The notes below the pieces were generated by a model. That model saw nothing but the letters and a program-made list of their open reading frames with translations, was not told where the DNA came from and did no database searches. Made by a program: the position numbers and the translations under genes. Below, piece after piece: positions 8,936 to 16,667 of a stretch of 64,000 nt of DNA (its first letter is position 1; each line of letters starts with the position of its first letter). The stretch is from an uncultured bacterium (GTDB taxonomy: Bacteria > Planctomycetota > UBA8742 > UBA2392). Where the stretch lies: NCBI GenBank assembly GCA_938014885.1, contig CALLQI010000003.1, forward strand, positions 310,001-374,000. Reading direction: 5' to 3'.

Positions 8936-9403
8936 TCAGCGGCGCGGCGGCACGAACAACGCAGCGCGAATCAAGCGGCAGTGCATGCGCGGCAGGTTCT
9001 CGTGCAGCGGTACGCTGGGAGGGCGCGAAAACGCCGTGAACAGCAGCGACCCGTCGTGTTCTTCCACGAAGGTCACCGAGATCTGATTGCCCGCAACCGA
9101 CAGTCCCGAAAGTGCCAGCACACCATCGTCGTCCGGCGTGCGGTCCAGGATCAGCGGCCCGTGAATCGTCGAGTGCGCGGTGCAGCGCAAGTCGCCCTGT
9201 CTGGCTGGCGCAAGATAGGCGTGCACACCATGGTACAGGGTGCCAAGCGATTCGTCGAAGGCCTCAAAGTGCATGCCCAAGGCTTCGCCGCGCAATGCCT
9301 CTGAGAACTCGCAACGCACGATCACCACCTGCCCGGCCTGTGACTCGCCGCGGCCGGTCCAGACGCCTTCCCACCGCAAGTATCCAGGCAGGTCATTCCG
9401 CAT
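8936..9403 (-). CDS. small lipocalin-like protein, copy 2 of a tandem pair
   Basis: The 155-residue protein begins MRNDLPGYLRWEGVWTGRGE and continues as a predominantly beta protein with alternating hydrophobic residues, like a lipocalin/FABP-type barrel. Its layout parallels the upstream gene (FGHWIGHWSGPAEF at the N-terminus and matching late strands), so the two look like a tandem duplication. The start at 9403 has GAGGA 8 nt upstream; ATGs at 9418 and 9439 would deepen the overlap with the upstream gene. The stop is only 1 nt from the end of the converging oxidase gene. Function unknown. Confidence 0.6.
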   Translation of the reverse strand: MRNDLPGYLRWEGVWTGRGESQAGQVVIVRCEFSEALRGEALGMHFEAFDESLGTLYHGVHAYLAPARQGDLRCTAHSTIHGPLILDRTPDDDGVLALSGLSVAGNQISVTFVEEHDGSLLFTAFSRPPSVPLHENLPRMHCRLIRAALFVPPRR

Positions 9404-9875
9404 CGGCAGCGTCCTCATCACGATGCGGCCCGCGAGCAACGCCCAGGCGCCTCAGGGTACCGGTGCTGCGCGGGTGGCTCTTGCCGCCGTAGCCTTCCAG
9501 CACTGCCGATGAAATGAACAGCTCGTCGTTGCTGACGCGGAACACCGTGCTCATTCTGCGGTTGCCGGGCAGCGGGCCCGCCAGTGCCAGTGCGTCGCTG
9601 TCGTCAGGTTCTTCGTGCAGCAGAATGCCGCCGAGCTGATTGGCCCAGGTGGCGGCAATCACCTGGCCGCGGGCATCCATCGACCACAGGCCGGAACCCA
9701 CGTAACGCAGCGTCCCTGCCGCGTCGTGCGAGTTTCCTTCAACGTTCAAGACAGTGCCGCCGAACAGCGGCCACAAGGCAAAGTTGATGGTTCCCACCGC
9801 GCCGTCGGCGAACTCGGCGGGTCCGCTCCAGTGGCCAATCCAGTGGCCAAACCGTCGCATCAGGGGCGTATCCAT
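9393..9875 (-). CDS. small lipocalin-like protein, copy 1 of a tandem pair
   Basis: The 160-residue protein begins MDTPLMRRFGHWIGHWSGPAEF, a Trp-rich N-terminus seen in several beta-barrel lipocalin-like and DUF1579-type families, followed by repeated beta strands (GTINFALWPLFGGTVLNVEG, GNRRMSTVFRVSNDELFISSAV). The acidic C-terminus (GPHRDEDAADAE) overlaps the start of the downstream paralogue. It is transcribed divergently from purM with 58 bp between them. The family name is tentative and the biological role is unknown. Confidence 0.6.
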   Translation of the reverse strand: MDTPLMRRFGHWIGHWSGPAEFADGAVGTINFALWPLFGGTVLNVEGNSHDAAGTLRYVGSGLWSMDARGQVIAATWANQLGGILLHEEPDDSDALALAGPLPGNRRMSTVFRVSNDELFISSAVLEGYGGKSHPRSTGTLRRLGVARGPHRDEDAADAE

Positions 9876-9933
9876 GATCGCAGGGTACTTTCCACACCTC
9901 GCAATGATAAGGCATCGAACTACACTCGCGCCC

Positions 9934-11031
9934 ATGGCCCAGAAAACCCGCAAGCCCTCGCGCGGCAAAGCGCGCAAGCCCGCCAAAGGCCTTACGTACG
10001 CCGACGCCGGTGTACACTTCGAAACGCACAACGCGCTGGTCGGCCACATTTTCACGAAGATTCGCGCCACCTCAGGCCCGCGCGTCATGGATGTTGAAGA
10101 CGGCTTCGGCGGCCTGTTCAACCTCGAAAACAGCAAGACTTTCGGCCGCAACTGGCGCAAACCGGTGCTGGTGGCCTGTACTGACGGCGTCGGCACCAAG
10201 CTGAAACTGGCCTTCGAAATGGGCAAACACGACACGGTCGGGATTGACTGTGTGGCGATGTCAGTCAACGACATGCTGTGCATGGGCGCAGAGCCGCTGT
10301 TCTTTCTTGACTACATCGCGACGGGCAAGAAGGACCTGAAAGTCCTGCTGCCGCTGGTGGGCGGCGTGGCGGAAGGATGCAAACAGGCGGGATGCGCGCT
10401 TCTCGGCGGAGAAACCGCCGAAATGCCGGGCTTTTACCCGGACGGCGAATACGACATTGCAGGCTTTGCCGTGGGCGCGGTCGAGAAAGCGCGCGTCATG
10501 ACCGGCGCGGCGATTCGCAAAGGCGACGTGGTTCTTGGCCTCGAAAGCAGTGGGCTGCACAGCAACGGCTTCAGCCTCGTACGCAAGATTGTCGCCCGCA
10601 AACGCTGGAAGCTGGGCCAGCGCGTGGCCGAGTTCGGCCGCAGTCTGGGGCTTGAGCTGCTTGAGCCGACGCGGATTTACGTCAGTGCGGTGCGCGAACT
10701 GTTGCAGTCCGGCAAGCCGCTCTTGACCGGTCTCGCGAACATCACCGGCGGCGGTTTTCTCGAGAACATTCCGCGCATCTTACCCAAGGGCCTTGAGGCC
10801 GCGATTGAAGTGGGCTCATGGCCGGTGCCGCCAGTGTTTGACGTGCTGCAAAATGCCGGCAAGGTCGAACGCGACGAGATGCACCGGGTGTTCAACATGG
10901 GCATCGGGATGGTCGCGATTACCCGCGCAGCCAACGCCGATGCGGTGGCGAAGGCGATCCGCAAATCAGGAGTGAAGGTGCACGTGATCGGCCAGATCCG
11001 CGCTGGCGGTGGTGGCGTTGTCCTGCTGTAG
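9934..11031 (+). CDS. purM: phosphoribosylformylglycinamidine cyclo-ligase
   Basis: This AIR synthetase closes the imidazole ring of FGAM using ATP in step five of purine synthesis. The 365-residue protein has a basic N-terminal tail (MAQKTRKPSRGKARKPAKG) ahead of the conserved TYADAGVH. VACTDGVGTKLKLA, DCVAMSVNDMLCMGAEPLFFLDY, GCALLGGETAEMPGFY, GLHSNGFSLVRK and the C-terminal FNMGIGMV are standard PurM motifs. Longer upstream frames run through the divergent gene and are not used. No other pur gene is adjacent, so purM is isolated here. Confidence 0.95.
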   Translation: MAQKTRKPSRGKARKPAKGLTYADAGVHFETHNALVGHIFTKIRATSGPRVMDVEDGFGGLFNLENSKTFGRNWRKPVLVACTDGVGTKLKLAFEMGKHDTVGIDCVAMSVNDMLCMGAEPLFFLDYIATGKKDLKVLLPLVGGVAEGCKQAGCALLGGETAEMPGFYPDGEYDIAGFAVGAVEKARVMTGAAIRKGDVVLGLESSGLHSNGFSLVRKIVARKRWKLGQRVAEFGRSLGLELLEPTRIYVSAVRELLQSGKPLLTGLANITGGGFLENIPRILPKGLEAAIEVGSWPVPPVFDVLQNAGKVERDEMHRVFNMGIGMVAITRAANADAVAKAIRKSGVKVHVIGQIRAGGGGVVLL

Positions 11032-11054
11032 ACCGCATCGTACGGCACGACTTG

Positions 11055-11306
11055 GAACCACGAAGCGCCACGAAGTACCACGAAGAACTGCCACTGCGTT
11101 TTGAGCCAACTACAAGTGTGTTGGCCACCCAATTGCCTTGGCTGCTCAGCCCTTCTTGGTGCCTTGGTGTCTTCGTGTGGGACCGCAGTGACGGCTGTTC
11201 GGGGCGAAGACACATAGCCACCAAACAAGACAACTGCTTCACCCAGACGGGTGAAGCAGTTGCGGTTAAGCCGTTCTTCGTGGTGCTTCGTGGCGCTTCG
11301 TGGTTC
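11055..11306. repeat. inverted-repeat element built from CCACGAAG decamers
   Basis: A 37-bp left arm (11055-11091) and right arm (11270-11306) are inverted copies with about two mismatches. Each arm contains three CCACGAAG units spaced 10 nt apart. Between them lie another unit of the same type (gtcttcgtg near 11168) and a 13-bp perfect hairpin. The element fills the gap between purM and the convergent gene. A related element sits inside the tRNA array at 29097-29261. Confidence 0.7.
11232..11261 (-). terminator. hairpin, likely terminator for the minus strand
   Basis: A perfect 13-bp stem (aactgcttcaccc with its complement) and a 4-nt AGAC loop lie between convergent genes. On the minus strand the stem is followed by ttgtcttgtttgg, which is T-rich; on the plus strand the T-tract is poor. 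Confidence 0.55.
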
Positions 11307-11336
11307 AGACGCAGTTGCCGTTCATCGCGCCGCGCG

Positions 11337-14246
11337 CTAATTGTCCCATGAGAAGACCATCTCGCCGTTGGGCTTCATTTCCAGCCATTCGTCGCCGACT
11401 GCCAAGGTCAGCTTGAAGCCTTCGGGTGTGGTTTCGATCTTCAGGTTCTTGATATTGTCGACGCTCAGCCAATCCTCTTCCGTGAGGCCGAGCAGCTTGC
11501 GCAACTCTGCCAATGGGTCGGCGTGCTGCTTGCCATCGAAGGTGATCTTGAACTCCTTGCCTTCGTTGGCCAGGTTCATCTTGCGTGACTTCAACAGTTC
11601 CTGCACGGTCTCCACGCTCCAGGACTGACGCTGCAACATGCGGCGCGCGCGCCAGGCCGGCAGGGACTTTTCGTCGGGCTCTAGGTTCACCGGCTTGCCG
11701 GCGGCGTTGGCTTCGCGCACCTTGCGCAGGTCGTCGGCGTGCAGCCAGCCGTAGTCGAGTCGGTTGCCGCGCAGCAGCAGTACCATGCGGCCGCCGCAAG
11801 CCCAGTCACCCTTCATCGCGGCCACGACCACGAACTGCTGGCCAGAGCGTGATCCATAATCAATGCGCTTTTCGTATTCGTCGTACTCGCCCTCGCCGCC
11901 GGTCTCGATGCGAAGCTTCTCGGGCGGCACGCCGTACCACTCAAAGCCGGCTTGCGACAGGTCGGCTGCCTTGTCAGCGGGTGCCAGCGATCCGGACCGT
12001 GCCTTGAGCATGGCCGCGAAGGCGTCCTGCTGGGCCGGGTCAAAGGCGCTGCGCAGGCCGTCGGTGGGGGTGTAGTGCCCGGCCAGCTTCAGCGACTCGA
12101 TGGTCACGGCGCGGATGGCCTGGTTGCGTTCATCGGGCTTCATCTTGGCCAGCGACTCCTGGTTCTGGCGCAGCCAGGCCGAGAACGCGTCGCCAAGCTC
12201 GGTCAATGCGCCGCGGTCATGGTCGTAGCGGGCATCTTCTTCCATGAATTTTGCAGGCAGAGTGATCAGGCGGGCGGCATTGCGTTCACCGCCAGTCTGG
12301 GCCGACAGCGAAACCACATGGCTGCTTTCATTGGTGCTGATCGCGAGGTGCCAGCCGCCGGGGAAGTACTTGCGCATGTCAACGTAGAAGGCCGGGAAGT
12401 AGCCCGACTGGCGGGCACGTTCCATGCTGCCGTCCAGCATGCGCGCGATCATCTCACCCATATTGCCGTAAGCGAACTTGCTTCCGGCAACCTGGCCGCC
12501 GGGCACATTACCGCTGCCGAAGCGGGCCGCGTTGCCGATGCCGGACTTCAGGATCATGCGGGCTACTTCGTCATTGGCAGCGATGCCCATGAAGCCGTCG
12601 CCGGAGAACATGGTCTCGGTGCCGCCGCGCTTGAAGCGCAGAATTTCGCCGCCTTCGACTTCCTTGAACAGTGTGCGCTTGGCGGACTCGCGGATTTCCT
12701 CACGTTCCTCTTCGGGCATGTCTTCGGGCAGTGCGCGGGCCAGCAGGCGATCCAGCAGCTTCTTCTTCACGTCGGGGTACTGGTCGGTGGTTTCCACCAC
12801 GACGAACCACATGTCTTCAAAGATGCTCGGGTCGTCGTCATCGGGGCGCGGATCGTGCAAGCCGATGATGCCTGCGATCACCTCAGCCCCGAGCGCGCTG
12901 AAGGCTTCCACGCGGGTCAAACCAAGCCGGCCAAGCGTCTCGTCCAGTTCTACGTAAAATCGTTCGGCGTCGCTGAGCCTTTCGCCTTCGCCCAAAGACT
13001 CAAAGTCCGTGGTGAAGGGACGGGTGCGGTGGCCGGCCAGTTCAGCTTCGGCGTCGGCGATTTGCTCTTTCAGCCGTGCAATCTCGGCCTCAAGTTCTTT
13101 GCGCGGGTCGTATTCATCTTCGCCTGATCCCGGTTCCACGCGGCGCGGCTTGGGGTCCTGGGGCTGCGGGTTAGCGATGTCGTCCTTGTCTTTGTCCTTC
13201 TCGGCTTCGTCCATCATCTTCAGGCGCTCGAGAGAATACTCGAGGTCCTGGCGCAGCCAGCGCAGGCGTCGTTCGATGCTGGCCTTCTGGCCGCCCTGGC
13301 TGATGTCGTGGACCGTGGACAACAGGTCCATGTAGGTTTGTTCGTGATTGTTGCCGAGCTGGCCCTGGATGAAACCCAGCATCTCGGCGGGCATTTTGCC
13401 CACCAGTCGGCTTGCGCCCGAGGGCTTCAGGAAGGCGTTGGCTCGGGTCAGCGGCTGGGCAAAGGTCAGGTCCATGTTGACCGAAACACCGCCCGAAGTC
13501 TCGCCGGGCAGCGTGACTGAGGCGTTGATCATGTCCCACTTCTGCCACTCAATGACTTCGTTGAACAACAGCGTGTCGGCGTCGGGTTTTTCGCCCAGGC
13601 GGTCGATGGCGTTGCGCCAGGCCTTCATGTCGGCGTAGACAACGATGTCGCCCTTGGCGCGTTCGTTCCACTTCTGGAAGCGCTCGGTCTGGCTGAGGCT
13701 TTCGTCAGTGAAGCCTTCCAGCACGTCGGCAAGGTGCGCGTCGAGCATGCCGCCGACTGTCAGCAGCAGCAGGCCTGCCCGAAGCTCAAAGCGGAAGGTT
13801 TCAAAGCGGAAGCTGGTGGCAGTAACCTCAGCCTTGCGGTCTTCGCGCTTGACCCATTCGCGCAGCTCTTCGGTGAACTCTTTGGGTGCGCCTTCCTTCA
13901 GCTTGACCGACAGTACCATCTGCACGTTCGGGTCACGCAGCATGATGTCGGCGATGGCCACCTCGGTTTCGCCAAGATAATCCACGAAGCGGCGGATTTC
14001 GCTGATCAGCGGCTCTGACTGGTTAAAGTCGCGCTCGTTCCGGGTCAGCAGCAGGCGTTCCCAGGCGTCTTTCCAGTTGTCGCCCTGCAGCTTCTGCAAA
14101 GCTTCGCCCAGGTCGTTGATGCGGGCGTACAGCAGGCTGCCACGCGGCGCCAGGTCGCCCTGGCCGAGGGCCGGCAGGTTGCAGGCCAGCAGCGTCCCGA
14201 AAATCAGCACAGTCAATGACGCGGATAGTTTCGACATCTTTGGCAT
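11337..14246 (-). CDS. large exported or lipid-anchored protein of unknown function
   Basis: The 969-residue protein has a signal sequence (MPKMSKLSASLTVLIFGTLLACNLPALGQG) in which LLAC could serve as a lipobox. The start at 14246 has AGGA 7 nt upstream. The N-terminal part (DLAPRGSLLYARINDLGEALQKL, then repeated long amphipathic segments) recalls DUF3352-like secreted proteins in which a soluble domain describes per-element values, but this is weak. Residues about 360-420 form a charged coiled coil (KDKDDIANPQP, EIARLKEQIADAEAELAGH). The C-terminal 300 residues mix beta strands and Lys/Glu-rich helices. It converges on purM and stands alone. Function unknown. Confidence 0.6.
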   Translation of the reverse strand: MPKMSKLSASLTVLIFGTLLACNLPALGQGDLAPRGSLLYARINDLGEALQKLQGDNWKDAWERLLLTRNERDFNQSEPLISEIRRFVDYLGETEVAIADIMLRDPNVQMVLSVKLKEGAPKEFTEELREWVKREDRKAEVTATSFRFETFRFELRAGLLLLTVGGMLDAHLADVLEGFTDESLSQTERFQKWNERAKGDIVVYADMKAWRNAIDRLGEKPDADTLLFNEVIEWQKWDMINASVTLPGETSGGVSVNMDLTFAQPLTRANAFLKPSGASRLVGKMPAEMLGFIQGQLGNNHEQTYMDLLSTVHDISQGGQKASIERRLRWLRQDLEYSLERLKMMDEAEKDKDKDDIANPQPQDPKPRRVEPGSGEDEYDPRKELEAEIARLKEQIADAEAELAGHRTRPFTTDFESLGEGERLSDAERFYVELDETLGRLGLTRVEAFSALGAEVIAGIIGLHDPRPDDDDPSIFEDMWFVVVETTDQYPDVKKKLLDRLLARALPEDMPEEEREEIRESAKRTLFKEVEGGEILRFKRGGTETMFSGDGFMGIAANDEVARMILKSGIGNAARFGSGNVPGGQVAGSKFAYGNMGEMIARMLDGSMERARQSGYFPAFYVDMRKYFPGGWHLAISTNESSHVVSLSAQTGGERNAARLITLPAKFMEEDARYDHDRGALTELGDAFSAWLRQNQESLAKMKPDERNQAIRAVTIESLKLAGHYTPTDGLRSAFDPAQQDAFAAMLKARSGSLAPADKAADLSQAGFEWYGVPPEKLRIETGGEGEYDEYEKRIDYGSRSGQQFVVVAAMKGDWACGGRMVLLLRGNRLDYGWLHADDLRKVREANAAGKPVNLEPDEKSLPAWRARRMLQRQSWSVETVQELLKSRKMNLANEGKEFKITFDGKQHADPLAELRKLLGLTEEDWLSVDNIKNLKIETTPEGFKLTLAVGDEWLEMKPNGEMVFSWDN

Positions 14247-14522
14247 CTCAGGTTCCTGTGAAAAGGCGTGGCCCCGTATGAAACCCACCTGCGTTGAAGT
14301 CCGCTTTGAAGGCCGGTGGGTGCAAAAAGCCGCCCGCCTTGGTGGGGGCGCAAGTATACATACCGGGGCACTTCACGGGAACAACGTCACACGTTGCCGC
14401 AACGCGTTGTGCAGACTGCACCTCGCCGGACAACGCCGTGACGTCCGTGGGCGTTGCCGGCTGCTTTCTCGCCGTTGACACGTCCAGACCGGGGGTCAGA
14501 ATCCCCGCCCGAAGGCAAATCC

Positions 14523-16514
14523 GTGATCCGCAAGCTTTTCAACCTGCTGCAATACACGAAACCGTACTGGCGCTGGTACCTGTTGGGTACCCTCGCGCTC
14601 GTGTTCGTGGATTTGCTCGACACGTTCACGCCCCAGATCGTGCGCTGGACCATCGACCACCTGATGTACCGCACCAATTCGGGCGATTCGGCCGTCTATG
14701 ACAGCCCGCTGCCCAGCATGCTGCCCTCAAGCTGGTTCGGGGCCGATGCCTTCATGGGCGGCATGTGGGTTTACGGCGTGCTGTACGTGCTGCTGGTCGG
14801 GGCCACCGGCGTGTTCCGCTACTTCATGTCCATGAACTATGCCCATGGCGCGGTTAACCTGACCCACGGCCTGCGAGGCCGGCTGTTCGCCCACACCCAA
14901 AAGCTTCACGCGGGCTTTCACGACCGTACCAAGACCGGCGACTTGATGACGCTGGCGACGGCCGACATCAACGCGGCGCGCGAATTTTACTGGGTGGGCA
15001 TCCTGATCGGGCTCGACTCAATCCTGTACTTCATCATGGTGCCGATGTACATGGCCGACATCAGCCCCAAGCTGCTTCTGGCCAGCCTGTTCACGCTGCC
15101 GCTGATCCCGCTGATCGTGGCCAAGCTCGCCGGCCGCATCGAGAAGCGCTACGACAGTCTGCAAGATCAGCTGAGCCTGCTGTCCGAGCGTTCGCGGGAA
15201 AGCTTCGCCGGGGCCAAAGTGGTGAAGTCGTTCGCGCGCGAAGACAACGAAGTGCGCACGTTCGCCAAGATGGCCTCCGAATACAAGCGCCGCGCGCTGA
15301 AGCTGGCTGCCGTCGAATCGCTGCAGCAGCCGCTGCTGGTGCTGATGCTGGCGCTGGCCGACCTCGTGGTCGTGATCTACGGCGGCAGCCTGGTGCTGCG
15401 CGGCATGGAGATCCAGCAAACCATGGCTGCGCAGGGCGCATCCGCCGCCGAGATTGAGGCCGCGGTGCGGGCATCCGGCGCGATTACGGTGGGCGGGTTC
15501 GTGGCCTTTTTCAGCTACCTGATACGGCTGTCGGGGCCGATGATCGGGCTCGGTTGGGTGATCAGCCTGTTCCAGCGCGCGCGTGTCAGCATGGACCGGA
15601 TTGAAGAAGTGCTGAAGACCAAGCCGGAGATCGACGAAAGCCCGAAACCTGCGCCGATGAAGACGCTGAAGGGCGACATAGAGTTCCGCAACCTGACCTT
15701 CGGCTACTTTCCGCAGGGCGAACAACCCAAAGAAGTCGGCAAGCCGGCACCTTTGCCGGCCCGGGCCGACGCCCTGGCGGGCATCAGCTTCAAGGTGAAT
15801 GCTGGCCGCACGATCGCGATTGTGGGGCCGGTGGGCAGTGGCAAGAGCACGCTGCTGCACATGCTGCCGCGGCTGTACGACCCGCCGGCGGGCACGGTGT
15901 TCATAGACGGCGTGGATGTGCGCGACGTGCCGATGCACCTGCTGCGGACGCGGATTGCTTCGGTGCCGCAGGAGACGTTCCTGTTCAGCGAGACGATCTT
16001 GCAGAACATTGCGCTGGGCATGGAAGGCAGTGATGACGCGATTGGCGCGGGCGCGGCAGGCGGCAGCGAAGCCGCTGTGCCCAACGCGGAATGGCTGAAA
16101 GAGTGCGCGCGCATTGCCAGTGTTGAGGCCGACATCCTGGGCTTCCCCAAGCAGTACGAAACGCTGCTGGGCGAAAAGGGCGTGAACCTGAGCGGCGGGC
16201 AAAAGCAGCGCGTGGCGATTGCCCGGGCGATCGCGCGGCGCCCGTCAATTCTGCTGCTGGACGATTGCCTGAGCGCCGTGGACACACAAACCGAAGAGCA
16301 CATCTTGAAGGGCCTGAAGGAAGTGATGAAGGACTGCACCACGCTGATCGTGAGCCATCGAGTGAGCACGGTAGAACACGCTGACGAGATTCTGGTGCTG
16401 CACGAAGGTCGCATCACGGAACGCGGCACGCACGAAGAACTGCTGCAACAGAAGGGTTACTACGCGGAATTGCACCGGAAGCAGCAGCTCGAGCAAGAGC
16501 TGGCGGACAGGTAG
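14523..16514 (+). CDS. ABC exporter half-transporter, degenerate-site subunit
   Basis: This 663-residue type IV ABC exporter subunit has six TM helices within about residues 20-340 and an NBD from about 380. Walker A is GPVGSGKST near residue 434, and the signature is canonical LSGGQKQR near 555. Walker B reads ILLLDDCLSAVD, so the catalytic Glu is replaced by Asp. That pattern marks the degenerate-site subunit of heterodimeric exporters such as TM287/288 and BmrCD. GTG at 14523, with AAGG 8 nt upstream, is preferred over a longer frame that starts in low-homology sequence. The partner is the next gene. Confidence 0.88.
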   Translation: MIRKLFNLLQYTKPYWRWYLLGTLALVFVDLLDTFTPQIVRWTIDHLMYRTNSGDSAVYDSPLPSMLPSSWFGADAFMGGMWVYGVLYVLLVGATGVFRYFMSMNYAHGAVNLTHGLRGRLFAHTQKLHAGFHDRTKTGDLMTLATADINAAREFYWVGILIGLDSILYFIMVPMYMADISPKLLLASLFTLPLIPLIVAKLAGRIEKRYDSLQDQLSLLSERSRESFAGAKVVKSFAREDNEVRTFAKMASEYKRRALKLAAVESLQQPLLVLMLALADLVVVIYGGSLVLRGMEIQQTMAAQGASAAEIEAAVRASGAITVGGFVAFFSYLIRLSGPMIGLGWVISLFQRARVSMDRIEEVLKTKPEIDESPKPAPMKTLKGDIEFRNLTFGYFPQGEQPKEVGKPAPLPARADALAGISFKVNAGRTIAIVGPVGSGKSTLLHMLPRLYDPPAGTVFIDGVDVRDVPMHLLRTRIASVPQETFLFSETILQNIALGMEGSDDAIGAGAAGGSEAAVPNAEWLKECARIASVEADILGFPKQYETLLGEKGVNLSGGQKQRVAIARAIARRPSILLLDDCLSAVDTQTEEHILKGLKEVMKDCTTLIVSHRVSTVEHADEILVLHEGRITERGTHEELLQQKGYYAELHRKQQLEQELADR

Positions 16515-16583
16515 GGCAGGGATTGGGTCAAGGTAAGGGGCAGGATCAGTGAGGGGCCGTGGCTAGGGGCTGGGCAAGTAGGA

Positions 16584-16667
16584 ACCCCAACCCCAAGACC
16601 CAAACCCCAGTCACGAAGCACCAAACACGAGTCACCGAGCACTGAGCACCAAACACCGAGCACCGAG
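16584..16667 (+). repeat. heptamer repeat array abutting a start codon
   Basis: Twelve consecutive 7-mers vary around CMCCRAG (for example CCCCAAG, CACGAAG, CACCGAG, CACTGAG). The last unit ends at 16667 and the ABC exporter ATG begins at 16668. The array fills most of the gap between the two exporter genes and leaves no ordinary Shine-Dalgarno sequence. Confidence 0.75.
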
